A DNA stretch of 64,000 nt from Paenibacillus auburnensis (lineage in GTDB: Bacteria > Bacillota > Bacilli > Paenibacillales > Paenibacillaceae), in contig NZ_CAKMMG010000001.1 of the NCBI RefSeq assembly GCF_927798115.1, positions 1,364,001-1,428,000 on the forward strand. Direction: 5' to 3'. Position 1 is the stretch's first letter, and every line of letters begins with the position of its first letter. The position numbers and the translations under genes are program-made. Positions 27,125-36,054 of this stretch are shown one piece after another. The notes below the pieces were generated by a model, which made no database searches, was not told the DNA's origin, and saw nothing but the letters and a program-made list of their open reading frames with translations.

Positions 27125-27568
27125 TTAGAGGGATTTCATCGCGAAGCGGACGGTAGCCATCTCATCCAGTTCGTTTTGTTCCCGTAAAATCATATTCTGC
27201 TGAAAGATCGTCTGTGCTTTGTCTTTGGCCTTCAGCCAAACCTTCTCATCCAATACTTTTGTGCTGAGATGGTCCTGCTTATGCTGAACTTCCTGATGCG
27301 CGCGTTTGATGTCCGAGTGTTTGCGGGCGATACAGTGGTCCAAATGCTCCAAATAATTCTGCATCTCAATGATTTTAGCCATTGGCGTTTTTTGCTCCGC
27401 CGCACTTTGCAGCGACAGCATCAGCGAATTCCGCTGATCCAGCAATTCATCAAGGCTTTTCTCCTGGGCTTGCAGTTCTCCGAGCGCGCTTGAGAGCATC
27501 CACTCTGCCTGTGTTTTCTCGTTGCCTTTCAAGTCCACAACTTTTTGAAAAGTATAATGGAACCTCAT
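27125..27568 (-). CDS. fliJ: Flagellar export chaperone FliJ
   Basis: A 147-aa almost entirely coiled-coil protein that forms the central stalk of the FliI ATPase ring and links it to FlhA. The N-terminal MRFHYTFQKVVDLKGNEK is typical of FliJ. The ATG at 27568 is chosen; a TTG two codons upstream is also in frame. It follows fliI with almost no gap. Confidence 0.88.
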   Translation of the reverse strand: MRFHYTFQKVVDLKGNEKTQAEWMLSSALGELQAQEKSLDELLDQRNSLMLSLQSAAEQKTPMAKIIEMQNYLEHLDHCIARKHSDIKRAHQEVQHKQDHLSTKVLDEKVWLKAKDKAQTIFQQNMILREQNELDEMATVRFAMKSL

Positions 27569-27574
27569 TGCCAA

Positions 27575-28888
27575 TCAACTCCTCGAGAACTGTGAAATTA
27601 AAGCTTGCTGAACTTCTGCCAGGGTTACTTTCTCGTTCACTTTTTGCTTCGTGAAATCCCATATGCTGTCAATGTAGTGCATGGACTCATCGATCTGAGC
27701 ATTGGAACCGCGCTGATAGGCTCCGATATTTATCAAGTCTTCCGAATCCTTGTATACCGCCATAAGCCTCTTTACATTCTCAGCAGCCGCAATCTGCTCC
27801 TCGGGAGCAATATCCTTCATTACACGGCTGATGCTGGCAAGCACATCAATCGCCGGGAAATGGCCTTTGTTGGCAATATTACGGTTTAGCACAATATGCC
27901 CGTCCAAAATCCCCCGCACAGCATCGGCGATCGGCTCATTCATATCATCACCGTCAACCAGTACTGTATAGAATGCGGTAATGGAGCCCGTTGGCCCGGT
28001 TCCTGCCCTTTCAAGCAGCTTAGGCAAACTAGCAAACACGGATGGTGTGTAACCTCTCATTGCTGGCGGTTCTCCAACTGCAAGTCCAACCTCACGCTGC
28101 GCCATTGCATAACGTGTGACAGAATCCATCATCAGCATGACGTTCAAGCCCCGGTCACGGAAATACTCTGCTATCGTTGTAGCTATCAGCGCACCCTTGA
28201 TCCGGATTAATGCCGGCTGGTCTGACGTTGCGACAACGACTACGGAACGCTGCAGGCCTTCTGGCCCCAAATCACGTTCGATAAAATCCAGAACCTCTCT
28301 GCCACGTTCACCAATCAGCGCAATGACATTGACATCTGCAGAAGTATTTCGGGCAATCATTCCCATCAGGGTACTTTTGCCGACCCCAGATCCCGCAAAG
28401 ATCCCAACCCGCTGTCCCTTGCCGATTGTCAGGAGTCCGTCTATTGCCCTGACTCCAATACTGATAGGCTCGTGTACACGAGGGCGGTTTAATGGATTAG
28501 AAGGGATATTAAAGGTTGAGCTGTGCGGCATCCGCGCGGGAATGAGTGATCCGTCCAGCGGCTGGCCCAATCCGTCCAGCACCTTGCCCAGCAATTCTGA
28601 ACCCACCTGAACACTTAACGGTTTACCAGTGCCCACCACATCGCAGCCCGGCCCTATCGCCTGCAGTTCACCCAGCGGCATCAGCAGTACCTTGTTGTCC
28701 CGAAAACCTACCACTTCAGCCTGGAGCGGCTTATTGCCTTTTGCCGGATAGATATAACACACATCTCCAATGCTGGCATCCGGCCCTTCTGACTCTACCA
28801 TCAGTCCGATAACCTGAGTAACCTTCCCGTTGATTCTAACCGGGTCGAAATTACGCAGTTGTTCTTTATATCGTCTACTGTCAAGCAT
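27575..28888 (-). CDS. fliI: Flagellum-specific ATPase FliI
   Basis: Export ATPase homologous to the F1 beta subunit. The 437-aa protein has Walker A GIFAGSGVGKSTLMGMIAR (about residues 163-181), GERGREV, Walker B LMMDSVTR and the C-terminal docking helices. It hydrolyses ATP to unload substrates at the export gate. Its ATG lies inside the end of fliH (8-bp overlap). Confidence 0.97.
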   Translation of the reverse strand: MLDSRRYKEQLRNFDPVRINGKVTQVIGLMVESEGPDASIGDVCYIYPAKGNKPLQAEVVGFRDNKVLLMPLGELQAIGPGCDVVGTGKPLSVQVGSELLGKVLDGLGQPLDGSLIPARMPHSSTFNIPSNPLNRPRVHEPISIGVRAIDGLLTIGKGQRVGIFAGSGVGKSTLMGMIARNTSADVNVIALIGERGREVLDFIERDLGPEGLQRSVVVVATSDQPALIRIKGALIATTIAEYFRDRGLNVMLMMDSVTRYAMAQREVGLAVGEPPAMRGYTPSVFASLPKLLERAGTGPTGSITAFYTVLVDGDDMNEPIADAVRGILDGHIVLNRNIANKGHFPAIDVLASISRVMKDIAPEEQIAAAENVKRLMAVYKDSEDLINIGAYQRGSNAQIDESMHYIDSIWDFTKQKVNEKVTLAEVQQALISQFSRS

Positions 28889-29729
28889 CGCCTTCCCCTT
28901 TTCTGTGCTCCTCGGTGTCCAATGCGATTCTTACCAGCTCTTTTTTGATTTCAGCAAGCTGGGTATCGATCCGGGCATCAATACTGCCAAAGGAAGAACG
29001 GATCACGCAACCCAGATCTTTGACTGTCGAATCGGGCAGGATTTGCAGCTCTGCCTGGGAGTCCACCGCTAGTGACAGTTCCTCTCTCGCCGAGTTAACA
29101 AAGGCGAACTGAGCTGGTGAAACGCACAAGGAGATTAATCCCTGCTCCCTTTTACGTGCCAGATTCTTACGAATCAGATCCATAGCAAACTGCGGTTCTA
29201 CAGTCAACTGCTTGTCCACGATTTTTTCTGCGATTCCACAGCTTAACTCCACTAGAAAAGGTTCAGCTTCCTGAATTATTACATCTCTCGCCCGGTAAGC
29301 TTCCTGAAGCACATTCCGTGCCTCTTCCATCATCTCGGCCATTTTTTGAGCCATATCATGTTCTGCCTGTGTCAGACCTTCCTGGTATCCTTGCTGGAAC
29401 GCTTCGGATTTGACGGCCTCGATCAGATGCTCATCCTGCTCTCTGCGCTGCCGCCACCATTCCTCTGCTTCCGTCCGTGCCGATTCCACAATATTCTCAG
29501 CTTCCAGCGATGCGTTCCTGACCTGACCTTCAGCGAATTCCTGGGCATCCTTCAGCATTTGCCTGCGGGTTTGCTCTGCCTCTTCACGGGCGGGATCATG
29601 ATAATGAACCTCACCTGCCGCATCTTCTACAGCAGGCTCTTCAGCAAGGCCGGCATGCTGCCTGGCCTGCTCCAACCGTTTAAGCACATCTACCGGAACA
29701 TATTGGGAGTGTTTAATCAGCCTAGACAA
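28881..29729 (-). CDS. fliH: Flagellar export stator protein FliH
   Basis: Negative regulator and anchor of FliI, related to the b and delta subunits of F-type ATPases. The 282-aa protein has a charged N-terminus, long helices rich in Ala, Glu and Gln (about residues 50-160) and a globular C-terminal domain (ELSCGIAEKIVDKQL). The start is TTG at 29729, overlapping the end of fliG and using GGAGG within fliG. Confidence 0.9.
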   Translation of the reverse strand: MSRLIKHSQYVPVDVLKRLEQARQHAGLAEEPAVEDAAGEVHYHDPAREEAEQTRRQMLKDAQEFAEGQVRNASLEAENIVESARTEAEEWWRQRREQDEHLIEAVKSEAFQQGYQEGLTQAEHDMAQKMAEMMEEARNVLQEAYRARDVIIQEAEPFLVELSCGIAEKIVDKQLTVEPQFAMDLIRKNLARKREQGLISLCVSPAQFAFVNSAREELSLAVDSQAELQILPDSTVKDLGCVIRSSFGSIDARIDTQLAEIKKELVRIALDTEEHRKGEGDA

Positions 29730-30738
29730 TTATGTCATCTCCTCCACCACGGGCGATGATAATTTCACCTGATTCTTCAAGTCTGCGGATCGTGCCTACA
29801 ATACGTGTCTGAGCCTCTTCAACATCACGCAGCCGGACAGGGCCCATATATTCCATTTCTTCGCGGAAGGTTTCGGCCATCCGTTTGGACATGTTGCGGA
29901 AAATAACATCCCGTACTTCCTCGCTTGCAACCTTGAGTGCCAGCTGCAGATCCGCATTTTCGATATCCTTGATAATGCGCTGAATCGAACGGTTGTCCAC
30001 ATTGACAATATCCTCGAACACGAACATCCGTTTTTTGATTTCTTCGGCCAGCTCCGGATCCTGAATTTCCAGGGAATCCAAAATCGTTCGTTCTGTTCCA
30101 CGGTCTACCCCGTTCAAGATCTGAACAATAGACTCGATACCGCCGGCATTGGTGTAATCCTGCGTAACCGTTGCAGAAAGCTTTTGCTCCAGTACACGCT
30201 CAATTTGTGTAACAACCTCTGGTGAGGTGCTATCCATAATCGCGATTCTTCTGGCAACCTCAGCCTGCTTTTCCTGTGGCAAAGAAGACAGGATCGTGGC
30301 CGCTTGTTCAAATTGCAAATAAGATAAAACGAGTGCAATTGTCTGTACATTTTCATTCTGAATGAAGTTTAAGATCTGATTAGGATCAGCCTTACGGGCA
30401 AAGTCAAAGGGTCTAACCTGCAGCGTTGCCGTCAGCCGGTTGATAACTTCAAGTGCTTTGGCTGAGCCAAGAGCTTTCTCCAGAATCTCCTTGGCGTAGT
30501 TGATACCGCCTTGCGAGATATACTCCTGAGCGAGACATATCTGGTGAAATTCGGACATAATCGACTCTTTTTCTACACTGTCCACCTTGCGGACATTGGC
30601 AATTTCCAGAGTGAGCTGTTCAATTTCCTCGTCTCTTAGATGTTTGAATATTTGCGCCGATACCTCGGGCCCTAGTGTGATAAGCAGGATTGCCGCCTTT
30701 TGGCGGCCGCTGAGACCCTGCTGGCTAGCTTTTGCCAT
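29722..30738 (-). CDS. fliG: Flagellar motor switch protein FliG
   Basis: C-ring protein that contacts the stators and converts ion flow to torque. The 338-aa protein has the N-terminal FliF-binding domain (LSGRQKAAILLITLGPE), a middle domain with EHPQ-like surface and the C-terminal torque helix region (charged residues around MSKRMAETFREEMEYMGPVRL). The ATG at 30738 follows AGAGGTG; an upstream in-frame start overlaps fliF. Confidence 0.96.
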   Translation of the reverse strand: MAKASQQGLSGRQKAAILLITLGPEVSAQIFKHLRDEEIEQLTLEIANVRKVDSVEKESIMSEFHQICLAQEYISQGGINYAKEILEKALGSAKALEVINRLTATLQVRPFDFARKADPNQILNFIQNENVQTIALVLSYLQFEQAATILSSLPQEKQAEVARRIAIMDSTSPEVVTQIERVLEQKLSATVTQDYTNAGGIESIVQILNGVDRGTERTILDSLEIQDPELAEEIKKRMFVFEDIVNVDNRSIQRIIKDIENADLQLALKVASEEVRDVIFRNMSKRMAETFREEMEYMGPVRLRDVEEAQTRIVGTIRRLEESGEIIIARGGGDDIIV

Positions 30739-30742
30739 TAGT

Positions 30743-32332
30743 TCACCTCTGTTCGTCTGCAAGCCATGTGCGCAGCAGATTTACGAATTCATCCGGCTTC
30801 TTCTTCGCCAGACTTTCCAGTTGCTTGCGAACCTGACTTTCATTCGTCACGCTCTCCAAGTTAATGGATGGGAACTCGGTAGGAACCTGCAGCGGAATAT
30901 CTTCTTCCACTTCTTCTTCTTCCTTCTTCTTGCGGCTCCGGTAAATAACGAATCCGCCACCCGCACCGATCAGCAGCGCCCCTGCTGCAATCGCCCAAAT
31001 CATCCATGTTGCAAGTCCGCCGGAACCGGCAGCCGCTTCATTGCTTCCGAATTGTTGCGAGTATACCGAAACTTTTTTAGTTAGATCAGCGTCTGTATAA
31101 GTGACTCCTGAATCTGCCAATGAAGCTCGTACGATATTAACCAGAATGTTCTGAATTGCCGATGAAGTTGCAGCATCTAAAGTTGTTTGTCCGGTAGGTG
31201 GTTCAACAGCAACATTTATGGTTAAATCTTTAACAGTATATGGGCTCGCGATAATATCCTTGGTGATCCGGTTCACTTCGTAGTTCCTGGTTTCCGAAGA
31301 TTCTTCAGAAGTAGAGGTGCCTGTATCTGTTCCAGAAGGATAACCCGAGACATCTTGCGATCCTGTACCCGCAACTCCCCCGGTAGTGTTTCCTTGACCC
31401 GAATAGGTGTTGCTGATAATTTGTGAACTAATTTCAATTCCTTTCATATTCTCCGTATCCACCGGTGTGACTAGATCTTCCTTCCGATTTTCCTTATCAA
31501 AATTCAGCTTAGAGAAGACCAGAACATCCACCTTATCGGGACCAGTGAGTGTACTAAGAAATTGTTTTACATCCTTTTTGACTTCTTCTTCAAATTTTTT
31601 CTGAAGAGTAAAGTTTTCTTCCACCTGGCTGGAAACCCCGGTTTGTCCGCCTCTGGCGCTCGGCATCAATTCGACCTCGTTATTGGCGATCGTAATGTTA
31701 TCAACCGGCAAATTCGGCACAGCGGTCTTTACAAGATTGAAGTATCCGTCAATATTATCTTGTGAAGGTCTAAATCCCGGATTAAATGTGAGCACCACGG
31801 AAGCGGAAGCCTGTTCTTGATCCTCCTGAGAAGCGAAAACCGTCTCTTTTGGAAGATTGATCAGCACCTTGGCATCCTTGATCCCTTGCATCCGTCTCAT
31901 CAATTGTTCTACTTCACCATTCAATGCATTGTTATATTTGACATTGAACTCACTATCTGTCGTACCGATCATGGACGAGGATTCATCAAAGATTTTGTAT
32001 CCGATAGAGCCTCCCTGCACGATCCCCTGTGAACCGATATCCACCTTAATACGGGCTGCCTCTGTGCTTGGTACTGAGATGCTTTTGCCATCCGGGCTCA
32101 ATCGATAAGAAATCCCAGCGGAATCCAGGTAAGTCATGACACCTGCTGAATCTGTACTATCCAGATCTTGAAAGGCTACCTCGTATTCCGTCTTCGAAAG
32201 CTGCATGGTCAAAACTACGATTATTATTATGATGATAAACAGGGTAGAGAAAAATAATATTTTCTGTTTACCGCTGAATCTGTTCCAATACTGGGTTAAC
32301 TTCTCCCTGTACTGGGCAAATCTTTCATTCAC
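30743..32332 (-). CDS. fliF: Flagellar MS-ring protein FliF
   Basis: Forms the MS ring in the cytoplasmic membrane, the base for rod and C-ring. The 529-aa protein has two membrane helices (about residues 26-46 and 438-460) flanking the extracytoplasmic ring-building domains, and a C-terminal FliG-binding segment (KKPDEFVNLLRTWL). A Ser/Gly/Thr-rich stretch (about 305-340) is a typical variable insert. The start is GTG at 32332. Confidence 0.96.
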   Translation of the reverse strand: MNERFAQYREKLTQYWNRFSGKQKILFFSTLFIIIIIIVVLTMQLSKTEYEVAFQDLDSTDSAGVMTYLDSAGISYRLSPDGKSISVPSTEAARIKVDIGSQGIVQGGSIGYKIFDESSSMIGTTDSEFNVKYNNALNGEVEQLMRRMQGIKDAKVLINLPKETVFASQEDQEQASASVVLTFNPGFRPSQDNIDGYFNLVKTAVPNLPVDNITIANNEVELMPSARGGQTGVSSQVEENFTLQKKFEEEVKKDVKQFLSTLTGPDKVDVLVFSKLNFDKENRKEDLVTPVDTENMKGIEISSQIISNTYSGQGNTTGGVAGTGSQDVSGYPSGTDTGTSTSEESSETRNYEVNRITKDIIASPYTVKDLTINVAVEPPTGQTTLDAATSSAIQNILVNIVRASLADSGVTYTDADLTKKVSVYSQQFGSNEAAAGSGGLATWMIWAIAAGALLIGAGGGFVIYRSRKKKEEEEVEEDIPLQVPTEFPSINLESVTNESQVRKQLESLAKKKPDEFVNLLRTWLADEQR

Positions 32333-32366
32333 AGTGTCACCCCATCCGAAACTAAGCTAGGATTAT

Positions 32367-32675
32367 TTAGATCTGAGTTCTCATAATTTCCTGATAGGCT
32401 TCAATCACTTTGTTCCGGACTTGTGTAGTCAGCTGCAAACTCAGCAATGCCTGTTGCGAAGAAATCATCGCCTCATCGATATTGACTTCTCCTAATACAA
32501 ATTTATTACTCATATCCTTGGCTTGTTGTTCCTGGCCAGCCACCTGATTCAAAGCATCTTCCAGATAAGATCCGAAGCTTTGTTTGGAACCGGTTACTTT
32601 CCCAGACTCGACGGCTGCAGATTTCATAGCAAGCGGTTGGATAGCCTGTGTCCCGATAGTTAAATTTTGTATCAA
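32367..32675 (-). CDS. fliE: Flagellar rod-MS ring junction protein FliE
   Basis: A 102-aa protein connecting the MS ring to the rod. It shows the family C-terminal helix pair (EVNIDEAMISSQQALLSLQL and VRNKVIEAYQEIMRTQI, with the latter near the end). The start is TTG at 32675 with GGAGGG upstream. It lies in the flgB-flgC-fliE order typical of Bacillota. Confidence 0.95.
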   Translation of the reverse strand: MIQNLTIGTQAIQPLAMKSAAVESGKVTGSKQSFGSYLEDALNQVAGQEQQAKDMSNKFVLGEVNIDEAMISSQQALLSLQLTTQVRNKVIEAYQEIMRTQI

Positions 32676-32704
32676 CGATTACCCTCCTAAAATGTCAGTT
32701 CATC

Positions 32705-33157
32705 TTAATGTCCGATTTCTAGCGCTTTGCTGACCATTGCTTTTGATGCGTTTAGCATCGTAACATTCGCTTCATAAGAACGGGAGGCGGACAGCATATC
32801 CACCATTTCTTTTGTCAGATCCACGTTGGGCATATATACATATCCGTTGACATCCGCATCCGGGTGACTTGGATTGTAGACTGGCTTCAGTGGTGAAGAA
32901 TCCTCAATGATTGACTGAACTTTAACTCCTTCACTACCGTTCTCACTACCCATTTTCGAATTCAAAATATTCGAGAAACTGTTATTTTTCTCTGTCTCCA
33001 GCACTACAAGCTTGCGCCGGTACGGAACGGCCTTACCATCCACGACAGAGGCTCTTGTTGTCTCAGCGTTGGCAATGTTAGAGGAAATCACGTCCATTCT
33101 GAGCCGCTGGGCAGTTAAGGCTGAGGCGCTTATTCCAAAGCTGCTACCAAAATTCAC
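32705..33157 (-). CDS. flgC: Flagellar basal-body rod protein FlgC
   Basis: Proximal rod protein, 150 aa. The N-terminal rod motif (ASALTAQRLRMDVISSNIANAETT) and the C-terminal helix (KEMVDMLSASRSYEANVTML) form the conserved axial coiled coil. The start is GTG at 33157 behind AGGGGGG. Confidence 0.95.
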   Translation of the reverse strand: MNFGSSFGISASALTAQRLRMDVISSNIANAETTRASVVDGKAVPYRRKLVVLETEKNNSFSNILNSKMGSENGSEGVKVQSIIEDSSPLKPVYNPSHPDADVNGYVYMPNVDLTKEMVDMLSASRSYEANVTMLNASKAMVSKALEIGH

Positions 33158-33163
33158 TATTGC

Positions 33164-33571
33164 TTACCCCCCTTGAATAACTGTGCGCATCATCGTGATT
33201 TGACTGTTCAACTGCTGGACATAAGAGTTATACCTGAGCTGGTTCTCAGCACTGAGCGCCATCTCCCGGTCCATATCCACATTATTGTCGTTGTTATTCA
33301 TCGAAGTTGTTTCATCTGTGCTAACGACCGCAGACGGCACAGCAGACACATTACCGAATTGGAAGTGGCGAGAATCCGTTACCTTCGCACCGAGCGTCGG
33401 CTTCAGTCCACTTTCCTGTGCGGCAAGCACACTTTCAAAAGAAACGTCTGAACGTTTAAATCCGGGTGTGTCGGCATTTGCTACGTTATTGGCTAAAACA
33501 CTTTGTCGCTTGTTGGCGGCATCAAGGCCTCCCTGTAATCGTTGAAAACTGACACTATTCAGCAAACCCAT
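33164..33571 (-). CDS. flgB: Flagellar basal-body rod protein FlgB
   Basis: Proximal rod protein (135 aa) and first gene of the fla/che operon. It has LQGGLDAANKRQSVLANNVA and NADTPGFKRSDVSFE near the N-terminus and a helical C-terminus. The ATG at 33571 follows AGGGGG; an upstream in-frame extension has no better site. The main promoter must lie in the 380-bp spacer upstream, but no strong consensus is visible there. Confidence 0.94.
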   Translation of the reverse strand: MGLLNSVSFQRLQGGLDAANKRQSVLANNVANADTPGFKRSDVSFESVLAAQESGLKPTLGAKVTDSRHFQFGNVSAVPSAVVSTDETTSMNNNDNNVDMDREMALSAENQLRYNSYVQQLNSQITMMRTVIQGG

Positions 33572-33951
33572 GGAAATCCCCCTTCCAAAGCTATCATAAT
33601 GAAAAGAATTCCACAACTTCCTTACGAACTCCTGCTTGATTCGACAAAAAAGGCTAATTTATTTGCTATTTTTTTCAAACTAGGGTCGAAAGGTGTCGAC
33701 GGATGATTCTATTGGCAATCTCATATACTTTGATTCTCGTAGAATTTGTATATTATTACAATAAGAAATAAGCCCTATCTTTTCTGAAAAGAGAGGGCTT
33801 AAAGCATGGTTTTTCAATTTTTTGACATTCTAATGCCATAATATGCATTTATTTAACAATTTATTACATGATTTATTCTATTTCAGGGATTTTTATGCAC
33901 ATCACTAATTCTAAATACCTAAATTTAATGGAATTTCCGAAGACCACCGTT
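33572..33951 (-). promoter_or_regulatory. Intergenic region upstream of the fla/che operon
   Basis: A 380-bp AT-rich spacer with no convincing coding frame. It should carry the fla/che promoter, yet no close sigma-A or SigD match is seen. The best weak candidate on the minus strand is TTGTAA - 17 bp - GAGAAT around 33735-33763. Other elements are an inverted repeat TTGTA-N6-TACAA at the same place, GTCGA-N6-TCGAC near 33690-33705, and the hairpin at 33770-33800. In B. subtilis codY occupies this position; here it is absent. Confidence 0.5.
33770..33800 (-). terminator. Hairpin downstream of hslU
   Basis: AAGCCCT and AGGGCTT close a stem whose apex is CTTTTC/GAAAAG, giving about 13 pairs with one interruption, followed on the minus strand by TATTTCTTATT. 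It probably ends the hslVU transcript. Its apex contains TTTTCTGAAAA, identical to the core of a CodY box, so the site could also have a regulatory role for flgB. Confidence 0.5.
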
Positions 33952-35352
33952 TTACAGAATATATTGGCTTAAATCCCGATCCTGCGCGATTCCTGACAGT
34001 TTTTCGCGAACATATTCGGGTGTTATCACCATGGTCTCCAGAGTCAACTCAGGGGCCTCAAAGGAAAGATCTTCCAGTAGCTTCTCAAGAATGGTATGAA
34101 GACGCCGGGCACCGATGTTCTCCATATTCTGATTCACTGATGCAGCAATTTTGGCAATTTCCTGAATTGCTTCCTTCTGAAACTGAATTTCAATATTCTC
34201 TGTCTTCAGTAAGTTGACATATTGCTTCGTCAGCGCATTCTCGGGTTCTGTCAGAATGGATACAAAGTCCTCCAGTGTAAGACTGCTCAGCTCCACACGG
34301 ATCGGGAAGCGCCCCTGAAGCTCAGGGATGAGGTCAGAAGGCTTAGCAATATGGAAAGCTCCGGCTGCCATGAAAAGCACGTAGTCGGTCTTCACAGGGC
34401 CGTATTTGGTCATCACAGTAGAACCTTCTACGATTGGCAGAATATCACGCTGTACCCCTTCACGGGAGACATCCGGTCCGGAACCTTTACCTTGGCTGGC
34501 TACTTTATCGATCTCATCAATAAAAATGATGCCGGACTGTTCTGCACGGGTTATTGATTCCTGAATAACATCATCCATATCAATCAGTTTGGCAGCCTCA
34601 TCCTGAATAAGCACCTTACGGGCTTCCTTAATCGGAAGCTTACGCTTCTTAGTCCGCTTAGGCAGCAGATTTCCGAACATTTCCTGCATGTTCATCCCCA
34701 TCTGATCATTACCCTGGCCGGCAAACATATCGAGCATGGTTGGAGCCGTATCTTCAACATCGATTTCAATAATGTCTTCTTCCAGCTGACCTGCCAGCAG
34801 CTTGAATTTGATATTGCGGCGGCGTTCACTCAGGCTTCCGTCCTCTGCTTCTTCCTTGCTGTCCTCGGAACTTGCGTTGTTCCCTCCGAAGATCATCTCA
34901 AAAGGATTGCGCTGCGATTTGTTCTTCGAAGACGATGGGGCCAAAATCGAGACGATACGTTCATTAGCAAGCTCTTCTGCCCGATCTTTCACTTTCTCGG
35001 TCCGTTCCAGCTTGACCATACGGATTGAAGTTTCCACCAGATCGCGAACCATGGACTCCACGTCCCGGCCCACATATCCAACCTCGGTAAATTTGGTAGC
35101 CTCAACTTTGATGAACGGTGCATTAACCAGCTTAGCCAGACGCCGGGCTATCTCCGTCTTTCCTACACCGGTTGGACCAATCATCAGAATGTTTTTGGGA
35201 ACAACTTCATCACGCAGCTCCTCCGGGAGCAGACTGCGCCGGTAACGGTTACGCAGAGCAACTGCTACCGATTTTTTGGCCTGCTTCTGGCCTACGATAT
35301 ATTTATCAAGTTCAGCGACGATTTGACGGGGTGTGAGCGATTGATTCACCAT
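33952..35352 (-). CDS. hslU: ATP-dependent unfoldase HslU (ClpY)
   Basis: AAA+ ATPase that unfolds substrates and feeds them into the HslV peptidase. The 466-aa protein has Walker [17 protein letters not shown], the GYVGRDVE pore motif, an inserted I domain (about residues 110-245), Walker [13 protein letters not shown], and the C-terminal sensor-2 region ending in the hydrophobic tail LSQYIL that docks into HslV. It follows hslV by 33 bases. Confidence 0.97.
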   Translation of the reverse strand: MVNQSLTPRQIVAELDKYIVGQKQAKKSVAVALRNRYRRSLLPEELRDEVVPKNILMIGPTGVGKTEIARRLAKLVNAPFIKVEATKFTEVGYVGRDVESMVRDLVETSIRMVKLERTEKVKDRAEELANERIVSILAPSSSKNKSQRNPFEMIFGGNNASSEDSKEEAEDGSLSERRRNIKFKLLAGQLEEDIIEIDVEDTAPTMLDMFAGQGNDQMGMNMQEMFGNLLPKRTKKRKLPIKEARKVLIQDEAAKLIDMDDVIQESITRAEQSGIIFIDEIDKVASQGKGSGPDVSREGVQRDILPIVEGSTVMTKYGPVKTDYVLFMAAGAFHIAKPSDLIPELQGRFPIRVELSSLTLEDFVSILTEPENALTKQYVNLLKTENIEIQFQKEAIQEIAKIAASVNQNMENIGARRLHTILEKLLEDLSFEAPELTLETMVITPEYVREKLSGIAQDRDLSQYIL

Positions 35353-35385
35353 TGCGACTTCCTCCCTCTTTCTGTGGCACCGTGC

Positions 35386-35928
35386 CTACAATTGTTCAAC
35401 AATAATATTGGAATTGGTATACACACAAATCTCCGAAGCAATCTGCAGCGCTTCTTTGGCAATTTCTGCGGCACTGAGGTCAGGAGCATGGCGCTTGAGC
35501 GCGCGTCCCGAGGCCAGGGCAAAGTTGCCTCCGGAGCCGATGGCCAGTACATCATCATCCGGCTCAATGATTTCGCCGTTGCCCGAGATCAGCAGCATAC
35601 CTTCCCTGTCCATCACGATCATCAGCGCCTCCAGCTTGCGCAGGATGCGGTCCTGGCGCCAGTCCTTAGCCAGTTCTACTGCGGCCCGCTGAAGATTGCC
35701 GTGATGCTCCTCAAGCTTACCTTCAAATTTCTCAAACAAAGTAATCGCATCGGCTACGGAACCTGCAAAACCGGCGATTACTTGTCCTCTGTACAGGCGG
35801 CGGACTTTTTTGGCCGTCGTCTTCATGATAACGCTCTCGCCAAAAGTAACCTGTCCATCGCCCGCTATCGCAGCATGGCCCTTATGTCTAACCGCACAAA
35901 TTGTAGTTGCATGAAAGCTGGGTAACAT
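35386..35928 (-). CDS. hslV: HslV (ClpQ) peptidase subunit
   Basis: Proteasome-like N-terminal-nucleophile peptidase, 180 aa, forming a dodecamer with HslU caps. It has [24 protein letters not shown] and the C-terminal [16 protein letters not shown]. The encoded N-terminus is [10 protein letters not shown], so the Thr-Thr-Ile that begins mature HslV in proteobacteria lies seven residues in. B. subtilis ClpQ is reported to use an N-terminal Ser, and here a Ser is at position 4. GGAGG precedes the ATG. The recombinase gene xerC that precedes clpQ in B. subtilis is missing. Confidence 0.95.
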   Translation of the reverse strand: MLPSFHATTICAVRHKGHAAIAGDGQVTFGESVIMKTTAKKVRRLYRGQVIAGFAGSVADAITLFEKFEGKLEEHHGNLQRAAVELAKDWRQDRILRKLEALMIVMDREGMLLISGNGEIIEPDDDVLAIGSGGNFALASGRALKRHAPDLSAAEIAKEALQIASEICVYTNSNIIVEQL

Positions 35929-36017
35929 AAATTTAGCAACCTCCTAGAATAAACTTACTTCTTATTAATATGAATTTTAAGAATGTGGTGTGGTAAGCAG
36001 CACCCTTAAATTCATGC

Positions 36018-36047
36018 TGTATAAATCATAAGCTTATGCTGTGTAAA
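36018..36047 (-). promoter_or_regulatory. Candidate promoter of hslVU
   Basis: Minus strand: -35 TTTACA (36042-36047), 18-bp spacer, -10 TATACA (36018-36023), directly after the trmFO stop. The spacer contains the palindrome CATAAGCTTATG. The 18-bp spacing and imperfect -10 make this a moderate call. Confidence 0.45.
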
Positions 36048-36054
36048 CTTCAAA

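Noticed and set aside
33735..33763. Confident sigma-A promoter for flgB
   Set aside because: Both hexamers match at only four of six positions, so it is mentioned only as a weak candidate within the spacer description.
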